A stretch of 20,870 bases of DNA from a virus. Below the pieces are notes generated by a model. That model worked only from the letters and a program-made list of their open reading frames with translations. It did no database searches and was not told where the DNA came from. This document shows positions 1 to 6,469 of this stretch, piece by piece; position 1 is the stretch's first letter; every line of letters starts with the position of its first letter. The translations under genes and the position numbers were made by a program. The stretch lies in IMG/VR virus record IMGVR_UViG_3300049846_002872, positions 1-20,870 of that record; one strand, given 5' to 3'.

Positions 1-14
1 GTCCAAAAAGAGTG

Positions 15-46
15 TAATCTAAAAATGTGTTTATTTTTTTAGATTA
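15..46 (+). promoter_or_regulatory. Leader hairpin upstream of first gene
   Basis: A perfect 11-bp inverted repeat (arms 15-25 and 36-46, taatctaaaaa and its complement) encloses a 10-nt loop. It ends exactly where the SD of the gene at 58 begins (tatagg, about 45-50). The stem is almost all A-T and is not followed by a new U-tract, so it is a poor intrinsic terminator. A role in mRNA leader structure or translational control is inferred. Confidence 0.45.
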
Positions 47-57
47 TAGGAGTTTTT

Positions 58-426
58 ATGGATAGTATTCAAGAAAATCAAGATCTTAGCCATGTGCCGC
101 CCGCAGCTGCCATTCGCCTTACCGAAAAAATGGCAGAAGTAGTAAAAACTGCACATGGACTCGTTTGGGCCATGCTGACGGATTCGATAACTACACACGG
201 CCTACCTCTAAATCAATCTGATATTGTGGTTGTCCAAACCAATCAAGAGCTGAGTAGAGATGCTCTGGCGTACATAGCCACGACAGTCAAAAAACCTTTA
301 CTAGTGATTTCTTCCGGACTTTATTTAAGTGCGCTTTCAGATGACGATCTCAAAGACATTGGGCTGGCTAGAATCAAAGATTCCGCTCCAGACATAGCTA
401 TACACAAGGATGTAAAGTTAAAGTGA
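58..426 (+). CDS. Hypothetical protein, first gene of the virion operon
   Basis: I do not recognise this 122-residue protein. It has a short polar N-terminus (about 1-15), then a probable alpha/beta fold. An amphipathic helix spans about residues 20-40, a hydrophobic strand IVVVQ lies near 56-60, and a second hydrophobic strand LLVISSG lies near 81-87. There is no signal peptide, membrane segment or Cys cluster. The ATG start follows an aggagt SD at 49-54 with normal spacing. Its last codon and stop overlap the GTG start of the next gene (GTGA), so the two are probably translationally coupled. Position ahead of the portal gene hints at a virion or assembly role, but nothing in the sequence shows a function. 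Confidence 0.8.
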   Translation: MDSIQENQDLSHVPPAAAIRLTEKMAEVVKTAHGLVWAMLTDSITTHGLPLNQSDIVVVQTNQELSRDALAYIATTVKKPLLVISSGLYLSALSDDDLKDIGLARIKDSAPDIAIHKDVKLK

Positions 427-629
427 TTTTGTGCGTATGCGGCGGTGTGCCTGAGCAAGAAATTTTGGACTTAATCAAGCAAGGGTATAACCTGCAGCAG
501 CTCCTTAAAGAAACCGCAGTCAGTAAAGATTGCGGTATCTGCTTAGATTCCTTAAAAGTTTTAATGAAGACCAACTCCTTGCAAACTCCTAAAACTAATG
601 ATAAAATTATAACAGATAAAGAGGAATGA
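423..629 (+). CDS. Bfd-like [2Fe-2S] protein
   Basis: This 68-residue protein matches the BFD-like [2Fe-2S]-binding fold. Cysteines sit at 4, 6, 37 and 40 (C-x-C near the N-terminus and C-x2-C about 30 residues later). That is almost the spacing of Escherichia coli bacterioferritin-associated ferredoxin (Cys 4, 6, 38, 41), and CxCxGV followed by DCGxC is the family signature. Known family members ligate a [2Fe-2S] cluster and pass electrons to bacterioferritin or act as a cluster module. The conserved part ends near residue 50, and the last 18 residues are a polar tail. The start is GTG, overlapping the upstream stop. The 3' end forms one arm of a hairpin that reaches the next gene's SD. Its role in a virion operon is unknown. 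Cluster binding is inferred from the cysteines. Confidence 0.8.
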   Translation: MILCVCGGVPEQEILDLIKQGYNLQQLLKETAVSKDCGICLDSLKVLMKTNSLQTPKTNDKIITDKEE

Positions 630-643
630 TCATTAGTTTTAGG
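588..643 (+). promoter_or_regulatory. 15-bp hairpin spanning the gene junction and overlapping the SD
   Basis: A perfect 15-bp inverted repeat (588-602 cctaaaactaatgat, 629-643 its exact complement) surrounds a 26-nt loop. The left arm is inside the coding end of the Bfd-like gene. The right arm starts at its stop codon and covers the first bases of the next gene's SD (aggtgg, 641-646). There is no U-tract after the stem, so termination is unlikely. Translational control of the gene at 652 is the better reading, but is inferred. Confidence 0.55.
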
Positions 644-651
644 TGGTTGCA

Positions 652-1623
652 ATGCCCTTTTTAAATTTGAACTACGGCCTTTTAATATTCGAAGATCAAA
701 CAGATCGTAACCCTAAGATAAAATTGCCAGATTTGGGTATATCTGTTGAAGGTGTGGTGGTTGATCACGAAAAATCTGATCGCCTTACGGTTTTCCCGAA
801 TGAAACTAAAGATATAGCGGCTACTGAAAGAGCAGTGCAATGGGACAGTTCAACCGAGCTGCAGACGGTTCGATACTTGGCTTCAGGAGACAATGTTCGC
901 CTTAAATGGACGGGCAACGGCACGAATCCAGTCTTTAGAACTAAGCGCGCAATTGGCGGCAGTGCCACAACCACCGTAACAATCAGTCGAGTCACTCCTT
1001 ACGTTGCTAGAATTACTAACGTGAGCGGAACAGCGTGGACCTTGGCCTCAGTTGCAGTAAATGACTTCATTAAATTTGAACGCAATACTGATTCGTTTAC
1101 TAGTCCTTTCTCTGCGGCAAATCTTGGTAAAACCTTTCTAGTTCAGGCCAAGGGTGCGAACTATATTGACTTCGTTGATAATGGATCGATTTCTCTTGAT
1201 GCTTCTGTATTGCTTGGTCCTGACTACGATACGGCGCTGCGCGTTATGTCTCAGGGTCCGGTCAAGATTGGTGACACGATTGAAATTTCAGGGGCAGGAT
1301 TCAATCCGTCAAATATAGGCAGATTTACGATTGTGGACGTGTCACCAGATTATTTAGAGATAATCAATCCGCTCGGAACTGATGAGACGGTGGTTTACGG
1401 CTCAAACTCTTTAATAGTTTATGAGTACTTGATTGGATTTGTACATCTGCGGGCTAGCGGACGATTCAAGCTCAAGTTTAGCAATCAGACGGACTGGTTT
1501 CAGGTCGATCGGCTTGGCAAGGAGGTTATTTTTCTTGGCTCTGTGCAAACTCACAGAATTCAGGCACTGAACGATGGGGTAGATCCTGTAACTATTTCAA
1601 TACAATACGCCACTTTAATATGA
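652..1623 (+). CDS. Putative virion structural protein
   Basis: This 323-residue protein is beta-rich and has no recognised catalytic motif, signal peptide or membrane segment. Strand-like stretches alternate with Gly/Asn/Asp turns throughout (for example TTTVTISRVTPYVARITNVSG, mid-protein). This composition is typical of virion shell, adaptor or fibre proteins. I chose ATG 652 (MPFLNLNYG) because aggtgg lies 5 nt upstream. A GTG at 643 would put the start inside the SD. Its stop overlaps the ATG of the next gene (ATGA) in a run leading to the portal gene. A structural role is inferred from location and composition. Neck, tail or decoration proteins are all possible. Confidence 0.7.
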   Translation: MPFLNLNYGLLIFEDQTDRNPKIKLPDLGISVEGVVVDHEKSDRLTVFPNETKDIAATERAVQWDSSTELQTVRYLASGDNVRLKWTGNGTNPVFRTKRAIGGSATTTVTISRVTPYVARITNVSGTAWTLASVAVNDFIKFERNTDSFTSPFSAANLGKTFLVQAKGANYIDFVDNGSISLDASVLLGPDYDTALRVMSQGPVKIGDTIEISGAGFNPSNIGRFTIVDVSPDYLEIINPLGTDETVVYGSNSLIVYEYLIGFVHLRASGRFKLKFSNQTDWFQVDRLGKEVIFLGSVQTHRIQALNDGVDPVTISIQYATLI

Positions 1624-1853
1624 AAAAGAAGTGGCTAAAAATTCCGGATATCGAGAATAGAATTGCGCACCACAACGCTCTATTTATTACACTTAGCGAA
1701 ACTGGCGTTGATAAAAAAACAATGAATGATCTATTTGGAAAGAAACAAACAGACTCTTTTTTGGGCGGAAAAGTGGAAAACCTGACAACAAAAGAGTATA
1801 TTAAGATGATAGGGTCGTTTCTTTTTTACAAAATACAAGAAGCTAAAAAATGA
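1620..1853 (+). CDS. Small hypothetical protein coupled to portal
   Basis: A 77-residue basic protein of unknown function. It appears largely helical, with a Lys-rich N-terminus (MKKKW) and a hydrophobic-aromatic C-terminal helix (SFLFYKIQEAKK). There is no Cys cluster or true membrane segment. Both ends overlap the neighbours by 4 bp (ATGA at 1620-1623 and at 1850-1853), so translation is probably coupled from the structural gene through to the portal. That layout suggests a small head-assembly or connector-related protein, but no family is recognised. Confidence 0.75.
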   Translation: MKKKWLKIPDIENRIAHHNALFITLSETGVDKKTMNDLFGKKQTDSFLGGKVENLTTKEYIKMIGSFLFYKIQEAKK

Positions 1854-3901
1854 GCGAGAAAAAAGTAAGATCCAAAAGAAAGGTTCAGTTTGTAACCGGT
1901 GCAGAAGAGACGTCACAGCCTGTCTCGTCCGGTGAAATGGTTGATGCTCTTTCGGCCAAGCTTAAGGTCAGGCAACAGCAAAATGATATCCTCGTCAAGT
2001 CTGTTAAACCCTCCACTGTTAGACGAGATATTCAAGGTAAGTATGATCAAAGCAAGGTCGCTTTTAGCTCTAAAGAATACACAAACGGCTTTGACAATGT
2101 TGAAAATAAGGGATGGAAGCGGTTAACTGACAACGAATTGAGAGAATTATCTCAGGTAGACCCTTATGTTTCTGCAATCATTTCAACGCGATGCAGTCAG
2201 GCCTCGGTTATAGGGAGGCCGTCTGATTCTAAATTCGACAAAGGTACGCGCATCGCTGAATTGGACCCTCTGAATCTTGACTCATATGATGATAAAGTTA
2301 AGTTCGATGAGGAGAAGAAAAGTCGCAAAAGACACATGAAGGCAATTCTTGAGTGGGTTTTGACGTGCGGATCTTCTGATGATGAGTTGATCAACTCTGT
2401 TTTTTCTGGCATGGACCCCACATTCAAAAAATGCTCTTTGGCCGATTTTGTCTCAGCTCAAGTTCGTAACCTTTTGACATTTGGCAGGTGCGGTACTCAA
2501 ATTATTCGTAATGATCAGGGGTTACCGGTGATGTTTAGGCCGGTGCCGATTGAAACTATATATCCAGTCATAACTGGAAAAGACGCGCATATAGTTAATC
2601 GCGAGGAGACAGCAGAAGAGTCAAAAGAAGACGCGGCAGAGTATAATCAACTTGATGAGGATGAGCGTCCAGCCGCTTATGTTCAGCGTATCGATGGTCA
2701 AAATGTTAACTTTTTGACTGAAGATGAGCTAAAGGTCAGCTACTTCCAGAAGCAGGCACTATTCGATCTTTCTGGATATCCTTTGGCTCCAATAGAACAA
2801 GCGATTTTCATGGTGTATACACACCAACAAACTCTTGGATATATCAGAAATCAGTATGTAAAAGGTCTTGGCAACAAAGGCATATTGGCCATTGAATCTA
2901 CTGATCCGTCCGCAACCCTATCTTCTGAAGACTTAGAGGAACTAAGACGCGACTTTCACAACTTTGTGAGCAGAAACGATAATTCGGCAGCGACTCCTGT
3001 CATATCTGGTCCTGTAAAGATTAATTACTTGCCGCTTTCGGCCAATCCGAAAGATATGGAATTTCTCCAATTAGAGGAACATATTATACGAGCCTTGTGC
3101 TCGGCGATGCAAACTAGCCCACAAGAAATGGGATACGGTCACCTGTCTGTTGGTCAGGGTGGATTGACACAGGCGAATAAGCAAGAAGAGATCGTCAAGG
3201 GTGAGGAGCGAGGTCTTAGGATGCTCCTAGATATCATATACGATTTGATCAATGAGATCGTGTATGAGAACTTTCCTGAGGCAAAAGCTAAATATCGTGT
3301 TGCATATGTCGGGGTTGGCGAAGATACGAGAGATGCTGTTGTCTCTAGACAAAATCAAGAATTAGCCACCACAGCAACTCTTGCCAGCTTATGGTCTGAT
3401 TCGGAAAAGCTAGACAGCGTTCCGTTTGGCGGGAACGTGCCGCTATCACCACTCTTTCATCAAAACGTCGTAAGATATATGAAGTACGGGATGTTTGTGG
3501 AAGAATTCTTTGGTGTTAAAGGAGCTGCTTCAAAGCCAGAATATGACTTCATCATCGATCCTCAGATGAATCAATCCTACATGATGCTGAAAACTCAGCC
3601 AATTAAAATGCAACAAGAGGGTGCTGCATTACAGCTCGAGGGTCAGGAAGCTCAAATTAAGGCCATGGAGGCGCAAATGCAACAACCACAGGCTGGCGCC
3701 CCTGCTCCTGATGGCGCTCCGAGTGCAGATCAGCCACCAGAATCAGGACCTCCTCAACCAGCCCCGTCCGGTCCTGGGGAAGCTCCTGGAGAGGGTCCGG
3801 AATCAGCCCAAAAATCCCTTAAAGATGAATATCTTAACCGAAAAAAACTTCAAAAATCAGAAAGTTATTACTTTTCTGAATGGATGAAGGCTCACGAGTA
3901 A
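1850..3901 (+). CDS. Portal protein
   Basis: Probable portal protein of 683 residues. Portals form the dodecameric ring at one capsid vertex through which DNA is packaged and ejected. The N-terminal 90 residues are charged. The recognisable start of the portal core is LTDNELRELSQVDPYVSAII (92-111), the usual 'last step / two-state' region, followed by VRNLLTFGRCGTQIIRND (205-222) and the long helix with TLGYIRNQYVKGLGNKGILAI (328-348). The segment QTSPQEMGYG...GGLTQANKQEE (421-447) resembles the portal wing/stem region. The C-terminus is odd. A Gln-rich helix (585-613) leads into a Pro/Gly/Ala-rich tail (about 614-652) and a basic-aromatic end (SESYYFSEWMKAHE). Length and position ahead of a MuF-type protein fit. 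The exact family is uncertain. Confidence 0.85.
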   Translation: MSEKKVRSKRKVQFVTGAEETSQPVSSGEMVDALSAKLKVRQQQNDILVKSVKPSTVRRDIQGKYDQSKVAFSSKEYTNGFDNVENKGWKRLTDNELRELSQVDPYVSAIISTRCSQASVIGRPSDSKFDKGTRIAELDPLNLDSYDDKVKFDEEKKSRKRHMKAILEWVLTCGSSDDELINSVFSGMDPTFKKCSLADFVSAQVRNLLTFGRCGTQIIRNDQGLPVMFRPVPIETIYPVITGKDAHIVNREETAEESKEDAAEYNQLDEDERPAAYVQRIDGQNVNFLTEDELKVSYFQKQALFDLSGYPLAPIEQAIFMVYTHQQTLGYIRNQYVKGLGNKGILAIESTDPSATLSSEDLEELRRDFHNFVSRNDNSAATPVISGPVKINYLPLSANPKDMEFLQLEEHIIRALCSAMQTSPQEMGYGHLSVGQGGLTQANKQEEIVKGEERGLRMLLDIIYDLINEIVYENFPEAKAKYRVAYVGVGEDTRDAVVSRQNQELATTATLASLWSDSEKLDSVPFGGNVPLSPLFHQNVVRYMKYGMFVEEFFGVKGAASKPEYDFIIDPQMNQSYMMLKTQPIKMQQEGAALQLEGQEAQIKAMEAQMQQPQAGAPAPDGAPSADQPPESGPPQPAPSGPGEAPGEGPESAQKSLKDEYLNRKKLQKSESYYFSEWMKAHE

Positions 3902-3918
3902 AGTTTTTCCAAAACAAG

Positions 3919-3950
3919 GCCGATACCTTCTTTGTGAAAAGGAGATCGGC
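3919..3950 (+). promoter_or_regulatory. RBS-sequestering hairpin
   Basis: Arms gccgat (3919-3924) and atcggc (3945-3950) pair perfectly. Inside them cctt (3926-3929) pairs with aagg (3939-3942), leaving a 9-nt loop and a small bulge. The paired aagg is the core of the aaaaggag SD for the GTG at 3951, and the outer stem ends directly against that start codon. Folding would hide the SD, so the element could tune or gate translation. This is inferred from base pairing by eye. Confidence 0.5.
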
Positions 3951-4172
3951 GTGCTGGCAAATTTGTATTTTGATAATGAGATGCTTCAGATTGATCTTGC
4001 GGACTATCCAGAAACAGGAAAATCATTGCACGGTCGTATCAATAATGCAACGGTCGTATTGCCGGTGTTGACTAAAGTTTTTAACCTATCTCCTTCTAGC
4101 TGGTGTGTATACACAGCAGGCCTTGTCTATACGATCGAATTCATTGACAACCTCACCAACCAAGCCGTATAA
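3951..4172 (+). CDS. Small hypothetical protein downstream of portal
   Basis: A 73-residue protein of unknown family, predicted mostly beta by eye (VVLPVLTKVF, CVYTAGLVYTIEFID). The start is GTG at 3951, chosen because aaaaggag sits 6 nt upstream. That SD is folded into the hairpin at 3919-3950. No ATG candidate in this frame has a comparable SD. The gene lies between the portal and small helical proteins, so a minor virion or connector function is possible but not shown. It is a little apart from the portal (49-nt gap), unlike the tightly overlapping upstream genes. Confidence 0.65.
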   Translation: MLANLYFDNEMLQIDLADYPETGKSLHGRINNATVVLPVLTKVFNLSPSSWCVYTAGLVYTIEFIDNLTNQAV

Positions 4173-4199
4173 TTTAAAGTAAAGATTGGGATTTTATTG

Positions 4200-4550
4200 A
4201 TGGATTTCGTGCAATTGCGCAAATTCCGCAGTTTGAAGAAACAATTTGCGCACGAGATAGCTGCCAGCAAGAACCTTGTTCAGGAGATGAACGAAAACGA
4301 CCTATACGAAGTCTTGCTAGTACTAGAGGCGAATCATAAAATCAATGACGCTTTAAATGAATATTTCAACATGTCACATGCAGGGAGTGCTGAGGAGCAG
4401 ATCGAACCAATCTTGCTATCGTTCTCGAAAATATCACGCAGTTTGCTAAGGAGGATTGAGGATGAGGATGTGCGCAACGATGTATTATCATCATTGTTTC
4501 ATTTTTTAAAACATTTTATTAATAAGGAAGAGGAAGATGTCGGAGATTGA
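4200..4550 (+). CDS. Helical hypothetical protein
   Basis: A 116-residue, almost wholly alpha-helical, charged protein with no recognised domain. Heptad-like helices run through about residues 3-60 and 70-110, ending in an acidic tail (EEEDVGD). I chose ATG 4200 over the in-frame TTG at 4197. The SD is weak either way (ttggga about 9 nt upstream). It overlaps the next gene by 14 bp, and that gene's purine-rich SD lies inside its acidic tail codons. It could be a scaffold-like or chaperone-like assembly factor by position, but this is only a guess. Confidence 0.7.
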   Translation: MDFVQLRKFRSLKKQFAHEIAASKNLVQEMNENDLYEVLLVLEANHKINDALNEYFNMSHAGSAEEQIEPILLSFSKISRSLLRRIEDEDVRNDVLSSLFHFLKHFINKEEEDVGD

Positions 4551-4836
4551 AAAGTCTGCAACTAGTGAGTTGGAACAAGCCATTGGTATCCCAGCAGAGG
4601 AGGCCGAAGCTCAAGAGGCAACGGAAGATCAAATGCTGGCAGAAATTGTTTCATACATTGATACGATCCAGTCATCTCTGGCTGCAATGCAGGTTGGTTT
4701 ACGCGTAATTAATAATCGCCTCTCATCGCTCGAGAACTACGTGGCGTACCTGCTCAAGAAAGATCCGGAAGCTGGTCCTAAAGTAGAAAAGCTTCTAGAA
4801 TCTCTGAAGCAGCAATCGACCGAAAAGAGTACGTAA
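4537..4836 (+). CDS. Acidic coiled-coil protein
   Basis: A 99-residue acidic protein. The N-terminal third is Glu/Ala-rich (AEEAEAQEATED). The middle (about 35-75) forms a heptad-like helix (VSYIDTIQSSLAAMQVGLRV followed by INNRLSSLENYVAYLL) typical of a coiled coil. The C-terminus is Lys/Glu-rich. ATG 4537 follows aggaagaggaag, a strong purine-rich SD that lies inside the previous gene. Oligomerisation through the coiled coil is likely. A role in head assembly, such as a short scaffold, is possible from position alone. Confidence 0.7.
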   Translation: MSEIEKSATSELEQAIGIPAEEAEAQEATEDQMLAEIVSYIDTIQSSLAAMQVGLRVINNRLSSLENYVAYLLKKDPEAGPKVEKLLESLKQQSTEKST

Positions 4837-4837
4837 A

Positions 4838-5410
4838 TTGAGCCGTAAGAGTTTTTGCGATATCTGCCCAAGAAAGCTCGTCAGTGCTCCTTATGAAGCT
4901 TGTCCGCTAGCAATGGAAAAAGTTTCATCTCAATCTAGCGGAGTAGATAATAAGGGGTGTCCGTGGGGCATTAACTCTTCAGAACATTCCTATTGTTTCT
5001 GGAATCTCTCAAAGGAGTTAAAAGGCAATCCACTAACTGATCGAGAAATTTGTAATTTATTAAATATCACAAATGCACAATTGCAAGAAACTGTTAAATC
5101 CGCACTTGCGAAACTCAAAACTCTAGCCGGAACTGAAGTAATGGATGATCTTATTAGTGCAGTAGGTGAGAACGCCACTATGGAGGCGTCTGATAATTCA
5201 ATCTACCTCCCCGATCATTTTCGAAGCAAAGGCGATGTTTCAGATCTTCTTGAACAGAATCAAGAAGAGCCTAAGGAGCCGAAGAAAAAGATTCGCAAAG
5301 GATTTGGTATGCCAACTCACAGGGATGGAAAAAAGGTAGATATTTGGGGCATTTACTCCAGAAAAACCTTGGAAAAGCGCAAAAATGAAAAAAAGAATAA
5401 AGATAAATGA
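4838..5410 (+). CDS. Cys-cluster and helix-turn-helix protein
   Basis: A 190-residue protein with two visible parts. The N-terminus carries Cys 7, 10, 22, 41 and 53 (FCDICP, ACPLA, GCPWGINSSEHSYCFW), a likely zinc- or metal-binding unit. Residues about 65-95 (PLTDREICNLLNITNAQLQE) look like a sigma-region-4-type helix-turn-helix, with LTDREIxxLLxIT as the first helix and turn. The rest is polar, with a very basic tail (about 145-190). The start is TTG at 4838, 1 bp after the upstream stop, with aaagag about 8 nt upstream. No ATG lies near. It overlaps the next gene by 26 bp. It may bind DNA or the transcription machinery. A sigma-like or anti-sigma-like role is inference. Confidence 0.65.
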   Translation: MSRKSFCDICPRKLVSAPYEACPLAMEKVSSQSSGVDNKGCPWGINSSEHSYCFWNLSKELKGNPLTDREICNLLNITNAQLQETVKSALAKLKTLAGTEVMDDLISAVGENATMEASDNSIYLPDHFRSKGDVSDLLEQNQEEPKEPKKKIRKGFGMPTHRDGKKVDIWGIYSRKTLEKRKNEKKNKDK

Positions 5411-6464
5411 ATTAGCCCAATATCGGCATGTTCAGTTTACTAATGGCTTAAATAAGCAAAGCGGTTTTATTTTTTCGTTACTTATGGTCAAGCTTAAGAA
5501 AGAGATTTATCAAATTCTGAAAAAGAATAAGTTGGCTAAATCAGATGATCCTCTGGACGATAAGCTTGAGGTTGGTTGGACTGGCGAGATTCCGAAGATT
5601 GAACTCAACATGGAAGAGGCTATCGGCTCAACCATTAATAAGTACATGCAAGCACTCAGGTGGGTGATGCTAGGAAACTATGCCGGCAAGGATGCCAAGG
5701 CTATGGCGGAGAAGCTGGGATTGGTTGGCAAGGTTATTCCTGGCATTCTGCAATCAGCTTACCTAAACGCGATTGATGCTCATAGAGAGCATCACCAAGA
5801 CATTACGGGAGACGAAGCTCCAGAAATGCCTAGGAGCCTGCTTAAGGCCTCATTTTCTAAGATCATGGAGCGCTCTGATCGATTCTTGGCGCAGGCCTTA
5901 GACCAGATGAAAAATAACATAATTCATTCTTTGGAGCGTACAATTGATGAGAAAAATTTCGACAACATCTCAAAGGCTCACAAGGATGCCAGAGATTCCG
6001 TGCCCAGCTCTGATCCGGCATCTGCGGTAGAGACGGCTTCAGAGCGTTTGTCGAATGTCCTGTCACTTAAGGCAGTCGGCAAAAGCTTTGATGTAGCTAA
6101 TAGAAAGAATTTAATTAATTGGGGACGCACCGTGGAGTCTGAGATTAATCTTTCGGCCGCAACCGCCACTCATCAAGCCTTGGCCGAGATCCATGGGCGC
6201 GGAGATGACGATGTTCGAGTGGTGTGGATTGCAATGGAAGATGAAAAGACTTGCGATTTTTGCGAAAAAGCCTCGAAGCATCCATCTGGTGAGTTTAAAT
6301 TTTATTATATGTCTGATTTCAAGCCGTCTGGATTTAATTATGGGAAAAAGAAGTCGGAATGGAAGCTCACAATCCCTGGAGCGCACATAAACTGTCGCTG
6401 CAGACTTGTTTATGTGCCTCGAGGTTTTAGGATCGGAAGTAACGGAACAATCTCAAGAGACTAA
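5385..6464 (+). CDS. Head morphogenesis protein, Mu gpF-like
   Basis: A 359-residue minor head protein of the Mu gpF / SPP1 gp7 type. These proteins bind the portal and enter or line the prohead during assembly. The C-terminus has the family hallmark from residue 277: a VxWIAxxDxKTCxxC segment (Cys 290, 293), a variable loop, then PGAHINCRC (His 334, Cys 337, Cys 339) and a short conserved end. These residues probably bind zinc. The N-terminal 270 residues are mostly helical and charged. ATG 5385 overlaps the previous gene, and its SD (ttggaaaag) is only moderate. A second ATG at 5484 (MVKLKKEIYQ) has no SD. It is the last gene of this rightward block and ends 5 bp from a convergent gene. Confidence 0.85.
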   Translation: MKKRIKINELAQYRHVQFTNGLNKQSGFIFSLLMVKLKKEIYQILKKNKLAKSDDPLDDKLEVGWTGEIPKIELNMEEAIGSTINKYMQALRWVMLGNYAGKDAKAMAEKLGLVGKVIPGILQSAYLNAIDAHREHHQDITGDEAPEMPRSLLKASFSKIMERSDRFLAQALDQMKNNIIHSLERTIDEKNFDNISKAHKDARDSVPSSDPASAVETASERLSNVLSLKAVGKSFDVANRKNLINWGRTVESEINLSAATATHQALAEIHGRGDDDVRVVWIAMEDEKTCDFCEKASKHPSGEFKFYYMSDFKPSGFNYGKKKSEWKLTIPGAHINCRCRLVYVPRGFRIGSNGTISRD

Positions 6465-6469
6465 GCTCT

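Noticed and set aside
643-651. GTG start for the structural protein at 643
   Set aside because: It lies inside the aggtgg SD of the better ATG at 652.
398-652. Minus-strand open frame antisense to the Bfd-like gene
   Set aside because: It lacks an SD, its protein has low-complexity hydrophobic/Leu content, and it lies opposite a frame with a clear [2Fe-2S] signature.
3690-3805. Possible collagen-like repeat in the portal C-terminus
   Set aside because: The tail is rich in Pro and Gly but lacks regular Gly-X-Y triplets.
3880-4071. Plus-strand frame across the portal end
   Set aside because: It overlaps the portal and the SD-supported GTG gene at 3951 in another frame, with no SD of its own.
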